Positions 1 to 7,584 of a DNA stretch of 64,000 bases are shown here, in pieces (the stretch's first letter is position 1; each line of letters begins with the position of its first letter). The stretch comes from Ureibacillus thermophilus. GTDB taxonomy: Bacteria > Bacillota > Bacilli > Bacillales_A > Planococcaceae. The position numbers and the translations under genes are program-made. The stretch lies in the NCBI RefSeq assembly GCF_042657185.1, contig NZ_JBHSNN010000008.1; one strand, written 5' to 3'. The notes below the pieces were generated by a model. It was not told where the DNA came from. It did no database searches and saw only the letters and a program-made list of their open reading frames with translations.

Positions 1-756
1 GAATTAACGGATTTTATGCAGCGGGAAAAACGGAAGAAAGGAAAAACAACGCCTCAAGATTATGCGGAGTCGCGTCCTATTATAGCTGAAGTGGAAGCGG
101 TCCATCGTGCGCTCTATTTTGCAGAGTTGACAGGATGTTCCCTACATTTTGTTCATATTTCTAGCGCTAAAGCAGTGGAATTGATTCAAGAGGCAAAATC
201 ACGCGGAATGGATGTGACGGTTGAAACATGCCCCCATTATGTATGGTTTAATGATGAAGCATTGAACGAGCGCGGAGTACTAGCAAAATGTGCGCCTCCT
301 TTACGGCCGGAAAAGGAGCGCAAACAATTGTTGGATTGTCTCTTGAATGGCCAAATCGACATGGTTGCATCCGACCATTCCCCATGTCCCCCTTGGATGA
401 AAGACTTAAAGAATCAGAATTTCTTTGAAGCATGGGGAGGTATCAACGGTGGACAATTTACACTTCTTGCCTTGTTGACATTATGCGACCAACATCAAGT
501 TTCCTATGTCAATGTAGCCAAGTGGCTGAGTGCTAATCCAGCAAAACGTTTTCAACATGAAAGGGTAGGCCGTTTAGAAGTCGGGTGTGATGCGGATTTC
601 ACCATTGTGGCAAAAAAGCCGTTTACAGTGACACAGGAAAATCATTTTGCGAAACATAAAGCGACCGTTTATGAAGGTGAAACATTTCACCATACGATTG
701 TTGCAACCTATTGCAAAGGGCGATGTGTTTATGAGGAAAGTGGGCATCCTATTTAA
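1..756 (+). CDS. allB: Allantoinase, C-terminal part (5' end outside window)
   Basis: Cyclic amidohydrolase that opens allantoin to allantoate in purine-ring nitrogen salvage, a cytoplasmic metal enzyme. The frame is open from base 1, so the gene begins upstream of the window; the first in-frame ATG at 16 is internal. Visible are the HFVHISS strand with a metal-ligand His, the ETCPHY segment, and the SDHSPCPP motif carrying the conserved catalytic Asp, followed by the WGGINGGQ and DADFTIV segments of the C-terminal fold. About 250 of the usual 440-460 residues are present. A hydantoinase or dihydropyrimidinase of the same superfamily is the alternative, but SDHSPCP with the following E-WGGI favours allantoinase. 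A terminator follows directly. Confidence 0.88.
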   Translation, partial: ELTDFMQREKRKKGKTTPQDYAESRPIIAEVEAVHRALYFAELTGCSLHFVHISSAKAVELIQEAKSRGMDVTVETCPHYVWFNDEALNERGVLAKCAPPLRPEKERKQLLDCLLNGQIDMVASDHSPCPPWMKDLKNQNFFEAWGGINGGQFTLLALLTLCDQHQVSYVNVAKWLSANPAKRFQHERVGRLEVGCDADFTIVAKKPFTVTQENHFAKHKATVYEGETFHHTIVATYCKGRCVYEESGHPI

Positions 757-769
757 CTTTTGTATGATG

Positions 770-808
770 ACACAACACACTTAGAAAAGTGGGTGTTGTG
801 TTTTTTTT
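770..808 (+). terminator. Rho-independent terminator after allB
   Basis: Perfect 9-bp stem (ACACAACAC at 770-778 with GTGTTGTGT at 793-801), then a T run to 808. Confidence 0.85.
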
Positions 809-811
809 ATT

Positions 812-847
812 AAAAAAGCTTAGAAGCTGAAAAATCAACTTCTAAGC
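812..847 (-). terminator. Rho-independent terminator of yqhQ
   Basis: GCTTAGAAG (818-826) pairs with CTTCTAAGC (839-847). Read on the minus strand the hairpin is followed by a T run (the A run at 812-817), just past the yqhQ stop. With the terminator at 770-808 it insulates two convergent genes. Confidence 0.8.
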
Positions 848-854
848 CTTTTTC

Positions 855-1799
855 TTAGTCATGGTGAAGCTCTGTAATGATTTCCGGATTTTTCTCAATT
901 TCATGAAGCTTTTTAAATGATGCGATGGATACTTCCACCATATCGTCTTCCGGTTCCTTTGTCGTTAATAATTGAAGCCATAATCCAGGATAGCCTAAAT
1001 AGCATAACACCGGAACATCTCTTAAAGAATTGGTAAATTGCAGCACTTCATAAGAAACGCCGATGACAACCGGAATCAGCAAAATGCGAATGACGACGCG
1101 GAACCATAATGGGTCAACCGGGAAGAATAAATAAATGAACATTCCGATGATGACCGTAAACAAGATAAAGCTGGAGCCGCAACGGTAATGCAATCTGGAT
1201 TGTTTTTGAACGTTTTCAACGGTCAATTCAAGGCCGTTTTCGTAGCAATTAATCACTTTATGTTCTGCGCCGTGGTATTGGAACACTCGGCGAATAATTG
1301 GAGTCAATGAGATTAAATATAAATAAACAAGAAGCAAAACAAGTTTAAAGCCTGTTTCTAAAAAGATTTGCGGGTATTTTCCAGTAACCCATGGCGAAAA
1401 TAATTCCGCAAGAAATACCGGAACGAGCGTAAAGACAAATTTTCCAAACAGAAAGGAAAGGACGCCGACAATAGCCACGCCAAAAATCATTTCCAGTTTC
1501 GATAACTCTGCGCCTTCTTGTTCTTCCCCCGGATCTACGTCATAGCGTTCGCTTGCAAATTGTAAATGTTTTGAACCAATTCCTGCCGATTCAATGATGG
1601 CAATATTGCCTCGTATAAAAGGAATTTTTTTCAACTTCTGCATCCAAGGTTTTGTTTCTTTTTTCGCATAGTAATATTCGATGGATTGATCGTTTCGGCG
1701 AATGGCAGAAACGGTATGTTCTTTTCCCCCAAACATGACACCTTCTAATAGTGCCTGTCCTCCATATATAGGTGTTTGATTGCTCAATGCTGACACCAC
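855..1799 (-). CDS. yqhQ: YqhQ, DUF1385 membrane protein
   Basis: Family member of DUF1385 (YqhQ type), function not established. The 314-residue product starts with the family signature around IYGGQALLEGVMFGG (residues 11-25). A soluble N-terminal half is followed by hydrophobic segments near 105-130, 150-170 and 210-255, and carries the conserved FQYHGAEHKVINCYE motif near 172-187, whose His and Glu could bind a metal. It is divergent from yqhR and sits where yqhQ sits in B. subtilis. Identity of the family is firm; the role is unknown. Confidence 0.9.
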   Translation of the reverse strand: MVSALSNQTPIYGGQALLEGVMFGGKEHTVSAIRRNDQSIEYYYAKKETKPWMQKLKKIPFIRGNIAIIESAGIGSKHLQFASERYDVDPGEEQEGAELSKLEMIFGVAIVGVLSFLFGKFVFTLVPVFLAELFSPWVTGKYPQIFLETGFKLVLLLVYLYLISLTPIIRRVFQYHGAEHKVINCYENGLELTVENVQKQSRLHYRCGSSFILFTVIIGMFIYLFFPVDPLWFRVVIRILLIPVVIGVSYEVLQFTNSLRDVPVLCYLGYPGLWLQLLTTKEPEDDMVEVSIASFKKLHEIEKNPEIITELHHD

Positions 1800-1919
1800 T
1801 CTCTAACAAAATTTCATTCTACTAACTTTTTCATTTTACTAAATTTTCTTCAAAAGTACTACGGTTACGCATAGGAAAATTCAATAATGGAAAAAATATA
1901 TAAAAAAAGGAGTGAAATC

Positions 1920-2372
1920 ATGCTGTATTTAGCCTTCATTACTAGTTTGTTCGGTTCCATTTTTCTCACGGCGAGTATAAAAATGCTATCCGTATTCCAT
2001 TTCATAGACTGGAATCCTATTGGGTTTGCAAAAAAGTATCATCTGTTTGAAGAAAGCCACCCCTTTATTAGCTGGCTGTTTTTGGCCGTCGTAATTTTTC
2101 TGATCAATTTTATTCTTTACTTAATCATGCAATATGTTCATCAAGTGCCTGCATTTATCACTTCCTTAGTTATTGGAGGGTTGATTGCTGTCATTGCAGA
2201 ATGGTTCATCTATGATTTGCCTGCCGAATTATACTCTTTTAAAAAACTATCAATTCCTTTTATTGTCATGGTGGTTATCACCGCAAGATTTATTTTTGAA
2301 ACGGCTTCCTTCCATTATCAAGCGCAACTGGAACGAAATAGGTTGCCGTACAAGGAGTCTGTGATAAAATAA
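1920..2372 (+). CDS. yqhR: YqhR-like membrane protein
   Basis: About 150 residues with four predicted membrane helices (near residues 2-22, 46-70, 77-100 and 110-130) and a charged C-terminal tail. I place the start at ATG 1920 because AAAGGAG at 1906-1912 has a 7-nt spacing to it; the upstream ATG at 1887 has no ribosome-binding site. Position between divergent yqhQ and aroQ is the place of yqhR in Bacillus, and topology agrees. No catalytic motif is visible; function unknown. Confidence 0.75.
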   Translation: MLYLAFITSLFGSIFLTASIKMLSVFHFIDWNPIGFAKKYHLFEESHPFISWLFLAVVIFLINFILYLIMQYVHQVPAFITSLVIGGLIAVIAEWFIYDLPAELYSFKKLSIPFIVMVVITARFIFETASFHYQAQLERNRLPYKESVIK

Positions 2373-2405
2373 AAATGGAATTTTCTTAAAAAAGGGGACT
2401 TGTGC

Positions 2406-2852
2406 ATGAAGTTATTAGTGTTGAACGGGCCGAATTTGAATCGGCTGGGCAAACGGGAGCCTGAAATTTACGGAACGGAAACGCTGGAAGATGTAAAAGA
2501 ACGATGTGTTGCCTTGGCGAAAGAATTCAACGCAGAGATTGAATTTAAACAGTCCAATCATGAAGGGGAGTTAATTGATTGGATTCATGAGGCGGAAGAT
2601 GTTGGAATCGATGGCATCGTTTTTAATCCGGGAGCCTATACGCATACAAGCATTGCCTTAAGAGACGCCATTGCAAGCGTAAAGGTCCCGGTTATTGAAG
2701 TTCATATTTCCAATATACATAAAAGGGAAGAATTTCGTCATAAATCCCTTCTTGCAGCCGAATGTATCGGACAAATTTGTGGGTTAGGAACTTTTGGATA
2801 TGAATTGGCATTGCGCAAGTTTTTACAAGATAAGGAAGGAACAATAGGATGA
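2406..2852 (+). CDS. aroQ: 3-dehydroquinate dehydratase, type II
   Basis: Converts 3-dehydroquinate to 3-dehydroshikimate in the shikimate pathway. The 148-residue product has the type II signature: NGPNLNRLGKREPEIYG near residues 7-23 with the catalytic Tyr22, then FNPGAYTHTS and EVHISN with the general-acid His. Start is ATG 2406, behind a GGGG-type site at about 2393-2397; a TTG six bases upstream is too close to that site. It overlaps yqhT by ATGA, so the two are translationally coupled, as in B. subtilis (yqhS-yqhT). Confidence 0.95.
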   Translation: MKLLVLNGPNLNRLGKREPEIYGTETLEDVKERCVALAKEFNAEIEFKQSNHEGELIDWIHEAEDVGIDGIVFNPGAYTHTSIALRDAIASVKVPVIEVHISNIHKREEFRHKSLLAAECIGQICGLGTFGYELALRKFLQDKEGTIG

Positions 2853-3910
2853 AAAGAATTGAAAAATTAAGAAAAGAATTAGAAAGCCGTCAAGTGGATG
2901 CAATGCTTATTACAAATCCGTACAACCGCCGTTATATGACAGGGTTTACTGGAACAAGCGGGGCAGCCGTTGTATCCAAAAACGATGCGGTATTCATTAC
3001 GGATTTTCGCTATACAGAACAGGCAAAAAAACAAGTGAAAGACTTTCGCATTATTCAGCAGGAATCTTCCATACTAAAGGAAGTAGCGAAAATTGCAGAT
3101 GAATGGAAAATCAAAACTTTAGGTTTTGAAAAAGATACAATGACTTACGGAGAATTTGAATCCTATGAAAAAGTATTAAATGTGGAACTTGTCCCATTAT
3201 CCGGTGTAATTGAAAAAATTCGCTTGATTAAGACCGATGAAGAGATTAAGATTATAAAGGTTGCATGTGAAATTGCTGATGCTGCATTTTCACACATTTT
3301 AAACTTTATTAAACCTGGCGTAACTGAGCTAGAAGTATCGAATGAGCTGGAATTTTTCATGCGCAAGCAAGGTGCATCGTCTTCTTCCTTCGATACCATT
3401 GTGGCAAGTGGTCTACGAAGCGCATTGCCTCACGGTGTTGCCACAGATAAAGTGATCGAAAAAGGCGATTTTGTCACCCTCGATTTCGGTGCAATATATA
3501 ACGGCTATGTTTCCGACATGACGCGAACAATTGCCGTTGGACAGCCAAGTGCAAAATTGGTTGAAATGTATAACGTGGTGTTAGAAGCCCAATTGTTGGC
3601 TATTGAAAAAATCAAACCGGGCATGAAAGGCATCGAAGCGGACAAAATTGCAAGGGATTATTTGGCAGAAAGAGGCTATGGTGAGGCTTTCGGCCATTCT
3701 ACAGGTCATGGAATAGGTTTAGAAGTCCATGAAGGTCCGAACTTGTCTTACCGTTCCGAGCAAGTTTTAGAGCCGAATATGGTAGTGACGGTCGAACCGG
3801 GCGTTTACTTGCCGGGTATTGGTGGAGTAAGAATTGAAGACGATATTGTCATTACGGAAACTGGCAATGAAAGATTGACTCATTCGCCGAAAGAATTAAT
3901 TATCTTATAA
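2849..3910 (+). CDS. yqhT: Xaa-Pro aminopeptidase (M24B), YqhT
   Basis: Metallopeptidase of the pita-bread fold that removes the N-terminal residue in front of proline in the cytoplasm. The 353-residue protein has a creatinase-like N-terminal domain (1-125) and a catalytic domain carrying the five dinuclear-metal ligands: two Asp in TLDFGAIYNGYVSDMTRT, His in GHSTGHGIGLEVHE, Glu in TVEPGVYLP and Glu in GVRIEDD. Start overlaps the aroQ stop by 4 bp. It is followed 14 bases later by efp, an order conserved in Bacillus. Confidence 0.95.
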   Translation: MKRIEKLRKELESRQVDAMLITNPYNRRYMTGFTGTSGAAVVSKNDAVFITDFRYTEQAKKQVKDFRIIQQESSILKEVAKIADEWKIKTLGFEKDTMTYGEFESYEKVLNVELVPLSGVIEKIRLIKTDEEIKIIKVACEIADAAFSHILNFIKPGVTELEVSNELEFFMRKQGASSSSFDTIVASGLRSALPHGVATDKVIEKGDFVTLDFGAIYNGYVSDMTRTIAVGQPSAKLVEMYNVVLEAQLLAIEKIKPGMKGIEADKIARDYLAERGYGEAFGHSTGHGIGLEVHEGPNLSYRSEQVLEPNMVVTVEPGVYLPGIGGVRIEDDIVITETGNERLTHSPKELIIL

Positions 3911-3926
3911 TGATGGAGGAATATTG

Positions 3927-4487
3927 ATGATTTCAGTGAACGATTTTCGCACAGGGTTAACAATCATTGTTGATGGAGAATTATATCGTGTACTTGACTT
4001 CCAACACGTAAAACCTGGTAAAGGTGCAGCTTTTGTCCGCTCCAAATTGCGCAACTTGCGCAACGGGAACGTTGTAGAAAAAACGTTCCGCGCTGGTGAA
4101 AAAGTGGAAAAAGCGATGATTGAAAACCGCAAAATGCAATATTTATATGCACAAGGCGAATCTCATGTTTTCATGGACATGGAATCTTATGAACAAATCG
4201 AATTAAATGCGGACCAAATCGACTATGAGTTGAAATTCTTAAAAGAAAATATGGAAGTTTACATCATGACTTATCAAGGCGAAATGCTTGGGGTTGAACT
4301 TCCAAACACAGTAGAATTAAAAGTGGTTGAAACAGAACCAGGCATTAAAGGAGATACAGCTTCGGGTGGTTCAAAACCTGCTACTCTTGAAACTGGTCTT
4401 GTGGTGCAAGTGCCATTCTTCGTTAACGAAGGCGATATATTAGTGATCAACACTTCTGATGGCTCTTATGTATCTCGTGCCAACTAA
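3927..4487 (+). CDS. efp: Translation elongation factor P
   Basis: Binds the ribosome between P and E sites and relieves stalling at polyproline stretches. The 186-residue protein has the usual three beta-barrel domains. The tip loop KPGKGAAF places Lys32 at the site that is modified in other species (5-aminopentanol in B. subtilis). Start is ATG 3927 with TGGAGGA six bases upstream; the in-frame TTG at 3924 is too close to that site. It ends the yqhR-aroQ-yqhT-efp run and is followed by a strong 20-bp terminator stem inside the repeat element. Confidence 0.97.
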   Translation: MISVNDFRTGLTIIVDGELYRVLDFQHVKPGKGAAFVRSKLRNLRNGNVVEKTFRAGEKVEKAMIENRKMQYLYAQGESHVFMDMESYEQIELNADQIDYELKFLKENMEVYIMTYQGEMLGVELPNTVELKVVETEPGIKGDTASGGSKPATLETGLVVQVPFFVNEGDILVINTSDGSYVSRAN

Positions 4488-4502
4488 TGGAATGCAATGT
4501 TC

Positions 4503-4778
4503 AGAGGCTGGGACATAAACAAAAAATTAAAGGGGCAGTTGAAAGAGTTTTGATAAAAAATTGATATAACTAAAAATTGATTGGAGTGACGGGGCGACTC
4601 CTGCGGGAACAGCCCGTGTCTCGAGACACCGCAGGAGCGAAGTAATGAGCTCCGAGGAGGCTCGAGCCGGGCCCGCGGAAAGCGTCCCCGGAACGGAAAT
4701 CAATTTTAATAACATATCAAAAAAACATCATTTTCTCCTTGGAGAAAATGATGTTTTTTTAGATTTGTCCCAGCCTCT
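4503..4778. repeat. Nested palindromic repeat element (MITE- or REP-like)
   Basis: Outer arms AGAGGCTGGGACA (4503-4515) and TGTCCCAGCCTCT (4766-4778) are perfect 13-bp inverted repeats. Inside lie a second pair, AAAATTGATT (4573-4582) with AATCAATTTT (4698-4707), and a GC-rich core near 4583-4697. In the core CTCCTGCGG (4598-4606) pairs with CCGCAGGAG (4629-4637) around the perfect palindrome TGTCTCGAGACA (4617-4628). A perfect 20-bp stem sits at 4719-4760. GACTCCTGCGGGA-type cores followed by GCGGAAAGCGTCC are, from memory, common interspersed repeats in Bacillus and relatives. No protein is encoded. This covers most of the gene-free stretch 4488-4891. Confidence 0.8.
4719..4760. terminator. 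Strong bidirectional terminator after efp
   Basis: Bases 4719-4738 and 4741-4760 form a perfect 20-bp inverted repeat separated by 2 bases, with seven T at the end and seven A at the start, so it can stop transcription from both sides. It lies inside the repeat element. Confidence 0.85.
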
Positions 4779-4803
4779 TTTTTATTGGGGATGAAAGATT
4801 TTG

Positions 4804-4832
4804 TGGACGTGAAAAGCACGTCCATTTTTTTT
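4804..4832 (+). terminator. Rho-independent terminator upstream of spoIIIAC
   Basis: TGGACGTG (4804-4811) pairs with CACGTCCA (4817-4824), then eight T. It has no gene of its own directly upstream. It may be the terminator of efp before the repeat inserted, or part of a lost spoIIIAA/AB region; both are inference. Confidence 0.75.
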
Positions 4833-4841
4833 AGGTTCTTG

Positions 4842-4870
4842 GTCTATTTAATTGAACAAGCTCATATATT
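4842..4870 (+). promoter_or_regulatory. Possible sigma-E promoter of the spoIIIA operon
   Basis: CATATATT at 4863-4870 resembles the sigma-E -10 (CATACA-T) and lies 13 bases behind GTCTATTT at 4842-4849, a weak -35 match. It is 21 bases from the spoIIIAC start. In B. subtilis the spoIIIA operon is sigma-E dependent; the match here is only moderate. Confidence 0.35.
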
Positions 4871-4891
4871 GCTTTCACAAGGAGGAGTCAA

Positions 4892-5095
4892 ATGGAATTA
4901 CAGGACGTATTAAGGGTGGCAGGAGTAGGACTAATCATAGCACTACTGCACGTCTTTTTCGATCAAGTAGGGAAGAAGGAATTTACGTTCTATATATTCT
5001 TCATCGCATATTTATATATGGCTGCAGAACTGATCAGATTCTTACGGCTTTTTTTCGGCGAAATAATGTTATTTTTCCAGTGGCTGACGAATTAA
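4892..5095 (+). CDS. spoIIIAC: Stage III sporulation protein AC
   Basis: Small membrane subunit of the SpoIIIA-SpoIIQ channel that links mother cell and forespore. The 67-residue product has two hydrophobic helices (about 7-24 and 33-60) around FFDQVGKKEFTFY, the usual size and layout of SpoIIIAC. ATG 4892 has AAGGAGG eight bases upstream. It is the first gene of the operon here: spoIIIAA and spoIIIAB, which precede it in B. subtilis, are not present between efp and this gene. An overlapping longer frame at 4852-5151 has no family resemblance and is not real. Confidence 0.92.
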   Translation: MELQDVLRVAGVGLIIALLHVFFDQVGKKEFTFYIFFIAYLYMAAELIRFLRLFFGEIMLFFQWLTN

Positions 5096-5098
5096 GCG

Positions 5099-5476
5099 AT
5101 GACGATTTTAGTGTATGCCGTAATTTTACTACTGATTTTAATACTGATTAAAGAAACGGTTCCAAAACTTTATTCACTCATTGCCATCATTTTCTTCTTT
5201 ATTATATTGCATTTTCTTATATCCCAATCTGTACTTCCATTAATTGGACAAATCCTCTCCTATGTAAATTCAGTGCCCTATGTTCCTCAACTCGTCTATT
5301 CAGCTCTGTTTTATCAATTAGGGATATTTTTTAAAATGCTCTTCGAAGAACGGGAGCATGAGACGATGGGGGAATTTGTAATGTTTTCGGTCCGGATCGT
5401 ATTGCTCACTTATTGGGTTAATGAATTTGCAAAAGTGCTGTCAAGCTTTACCTCAATATTAGATAAGCTTCAATAA
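5099..5476 (+). CDS. spoIIIAD: Stage III sporulation protein AD
   Basis: Integral membrane subunit of the SpoIIIA complex in the mother-cell membrane around the forespore. It is 125 residues, close to the B. subtilis length of about 133, with hydrophobic segments near 3-17, 24-52 and 60-80 and the conserved LLTYWVNEFAKVLSSF stretch near 103-118. It starts three bases after the spoIIIAC stop, without a clear ribosome-binding site of its own, suggesting translational coupling. Confidence 0.92.
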   Translation: MTILVYAVILLLILILIKETVPKLYSLIAIIFFFIILHFLISQSVLPLIGQILSYVNSVPYVPQLVYSALFYQLGIFFKMLFEEREHETMGEFVMFSVRIVLLTYWVNEFAKVLSSFTSILDKLQ

Positions 5477-5487
5477 GGGGCTTTCAC

Positions 5488-6399
5488 ATGGATGAACTAT
5501 TAAATATTTTTCTCGATCCATTAAAAATTGCAGGCAAATCGATCATATTGGTCCTCACCTATTCCATATTGTTTCTCACTTTGGAAGCCTTTGTACCGCA
5601 ATTTAAAAAATGGGGAGATACTTTATTCATTGTTGTCCTCGTGTTGACACTTGGACAAACTGTAATGGAAGCGTTCAGTTTAATGGGAGATATTGTGAAT
5701 ATTGCGAGTGACTTCTTTTTATCTATCACTCCAATCTTAATGTCGATTATCGTTGTGTTAAATGCAGTGTTTTCATTTATTGCTTGGAGCCCGATTGTCA
5801 TTGCCATTTTTGAATTTTTGATATTGCTTTGCCAAAAGGTATTGCTTCCGGGAATTGTAATCGCCATGTTGCTTGACTTTTGTACAAGATTTATTGGGGA
5901 AATGTCCTTCTCAAAAGCTTCGGATTTAATCCGCGGCACGGTAATGACGCTAATTACCGCATCGCTTCTATTGTTAGTTGCCTTTTTATCCTTTGCGGGA
6001 GTGGCCTTTTTTACGGTGGATAAAGCCATTGCAAGCCCTGTAAAAAAGGTGATTGAACAGACAATTCCGATTGTTGGTTCATTAATAGTGGAAGGATTTT
6101 CAATATTCCAAAAATACCAATCGGCAGCAACTACTTTTGCAGGATTCAGTGCTATGACCGCCTTTTGGATGGCTGCTTTTTATCCTGCTGGAAAGCTTTT
6201 GATTCACGCCATGACTTTTAAAATTTTGGCTGCCATTGTAGAGCCATTTTCAGGAGGAACGATCAGTGGGTTTCTTGATGATATTGGAAAGTCGCTGCTC
6301 ATCTTGTGTGCATCCGCCATTTTGTTGGGGATTGCCTTCGTCTTCATGTGGCTCATCTTTATGATTATCTTGCAGCTAGGGGTGGGGAAAAGTTTTTGA
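5488..6399 (+). CDS. spoIIIAE: Stage III sporulation protein AE, N-terminally short form
   Basis: Polytopic membrane component of the SpoIIIA complex. The 303 residues match the membrane part of SpoIIIAE, including the ending PFSGGTISGFLDDIGKSLL. B. subtilis SpoIIIAE is about 400 residues, with a signal peptide and some 90 extracytoplasmic residues first; here translation begins directly at the first membrane segment. AAGGGG at 5475-5480 gives ATG 5488 a good site, and the frame cannot run far upstream because spoIIIAD ends at 5476. The short form therefore looks genuine rather than misannotated. Confidence 0.88.
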   Translation: MDELLNIFLDPLKIAGKSIILVLTYSILFLTLEAFVPQFKKWGDTLFIVVLVLTLGQTVMEAFSLMGDIVNIASDFFLSITPILMSIIVVLNAVFSFIAWSPIVIAIFEFLILLCQKVLLPGIVIAMLLDFCTRFIGEMSFSKASDLIRGTVMTLITASLLLLVAFLSFAGVAFFTVDKAIASPVKKVIEQTIPIVGSLIVEGFSIFQKYQSAATTFAGFSAMTAFWMAAFYPAGKLLIHAMTFKILAAIVEPFSGGTISGFLDDIGKSLLILCASAILLGIAFVFMWLIFMIILQLGVGKSF

Positions 6400-6533
6400 T
6401 CAAATTAATCGCCATTATATTAATTGGAAAATGTTTGCTGCTGCTCGCTGGTGAAAGTGAGATGATGGTTTATGTCAAACTAGCAACCTTTTTAATCGTC
6501 ATCACCACTTTGTTAGATTTTCTAAATCTATAA
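6396..6533 (+). CDS. spoIIIAF: SpoIIIAF-like membrane micro-protein (reduced)
   Basis: A 45-codon frame starting at TTG 6396, overlapping the spoIIIAE stop by 4 bp (TTGA), with GGGGTGGGG just upstream. It encodes two hydrophobic segments (residues 2-15 and 24-45) linked by GESEMMVYVKLAT. This resembles only the N-terminal membrane part of SpoIIIAF (about 206 residues in B. subtilis), where a similar Ser-x-Met-x-x-Tyr-Val-Lys-Leu stretch precedes the second helix. The whole soluble domain is missing. Position between AE and AG supports the call; homology is inferred from short similarity. Confidence 0.6.
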   Translation: MIKLIAIILIGKCLLLLAGESEMMVYVKLATFLIVITTLLDFLNL

Positions 6534-6602
6534 AGCATAGAGCTTGTACTTTCTTCATACAATGTTTTGAACATTAGGGAAAGGGGGCGCTAAGAACGTG
6601 AG

Positions 6603-7001
6603 GTGGAAAAGAAATGGACAAAGTTAAACTTCTTAATCATTCCGATTGCAGTTCTAGCGTTCATTCTGTACATTTCATCAACAAGTGATTCTGCCAGCGG
6701 GTTTGAAACTCTTTCGCCTGAAGGTAGACTTGAACAAGCTTTAAGTGAAATAGAAGGTGTTGGAAAAGTAAAGGTTTACTTTCATTATGATGAAAACCCA
6801 TCGAAATCCAATGAGACATTAAGCAACTATTTCCGCTCAACCAATCAAACCACTACTATATCAGGATTGCTCATCGTTTCGGAAGGGGCCAAAAATCCAG
6901 CAATTCAAAGGCAGCTTCTTGAAACGGTCAGCAAAGTCATGCAAATGCCTGCTCATCGAATTATGATTGTACCGATGGAAAGTAAAGGAGATGAACAATG
7001 A
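6603..7001 (+). CDS. spoIIIAG: Stage III sporulation protein AG, compact form
   Basis: Ring-forming subunit of the SpoIIIA-SpoIIQ channel. The 132 residues comprise one membrane helix (near 8-24) and a ring-building domain (about 38-126) with EGVGKVKVYF, SGLLIVSEGA and MPAHRIMIVPM. B. subtilis SpoIIIAG is about 229 residues; most of the difference lies in the insertion between the first strand and the GLLIV strand, here about 28 residues, and in a shorter N-terminus. Start is GTG 6603, the only start codon between the in-frame stop at 6591 and the helix; AAAGGGGG is about 16 bases upstream, which is far. Confidence 0.9.
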   Translation: MEKKWTKLNFLIIPIAVLAFILYISSTSDSASGFETLSPEGRLEQALSEIEGVGKVKVYFHYDENPSKSNETLSNYFRSTNQTTTISGLLIVSEGAKNPAIQRQLLETVSKVMQMPAHRIMIVPMESKGDEQ

Positions 7002-7540
7002 AGGTTAAAAGAAGAACAGTATGGCTATTAACATTATTAAGTTTAGCGGCTGTGATTTCAGTGTATTATGTATTTGAACCAAATCGCAATGTGAATTTAA
7101 TGACTATCTTTACAGATGGAACACTTGAAGAAACAACATTGACAAGCGTTGATAAAGAAGAAACAACAACGACTACTGTATCAGAAAGCCATTTATTTGA
7201 GGATTTGAGAATGGAAATTGCTAATGAACGAAGCCAATTAAGAGAGCAGTTGACACAAAAAATTGCATCCGATGATTTAAGTACAGAGGAAAAGAATGAA
7301 GCTTTTAATGAAATGAATGAGCTCATTAAGAAAGAATCAGCAGAAGCAATGCTGGAAATGCTTATTGAATCCTTAGGCTATTCCGATGCATTAGTCCATG
7401 TTCAGGATGATAAAGTGACAGTAACAGTGTTATCAGATGAAATTTCAAAATCTCAAGCAGATGAAATTATTTATCTTGTTCGCCAAAAAGTAGAAGATAT
7501 TAGTAATGTGACAGTAAGTGTTCAATCAAATTATTATTAA
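6998..7540 (+). CDS. spoIIIAH: Stage III sporulation protein AH
   Basis: Bitopic mother-cell protein that meets SpoIIQ across the intermembrane space. The 180 residues have one N-terminal helix (8-26), a charged linker (60-115) and a C-terminal YscJ/FliF-like domain (about 116-178, from the SAEAMLEMLIESLGY segment to VTVSVQS). The last part matches SpoIIIAH; the family is usually near 210-220 residues. It overlaps spoIIIAG by ATGA and is the last gene before a terminator. Confidence 0.92.
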   Translation: MKVKRRTVWLLTLLSLAAVISVYYVFEPNRNVNLMTIFTDGTLEETTLTSVDKEETTTTTVSESHLFEDLRMEIANERSQLREQLTQKIASDDLSTEEKNEAFNEMNELIKKESAEAMLEMLIESLGYSDALVHVQDDKVTVTVLSDEISKSQADEIIYLVRQKVEDISNVTVSVQSNYY

Positions 7541-7584
7541 AATAATAATATTGATGAAAAGTATGTTCTATAACAGAAGGCGCG

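Noticed and set aside
4527..4715. 62-codon minus-strand frame inside the repeat element
   Set aside because: It only reflects the GC-rich palindromic core; no ribosome-binding site or family pattern.
4852..5151. 99-codon plus-strand frame overlapping spoIIIAC
   Set aside because: Out of frame with spoIIIAC and spoIIIAD, which both match known families and have proper starts.
5559..6029. 156-codon minus-strand frame opposite spoIIIAE
   Set aside because: Shadow of a membrane-protein gene; no family and no ribosome-binding site.
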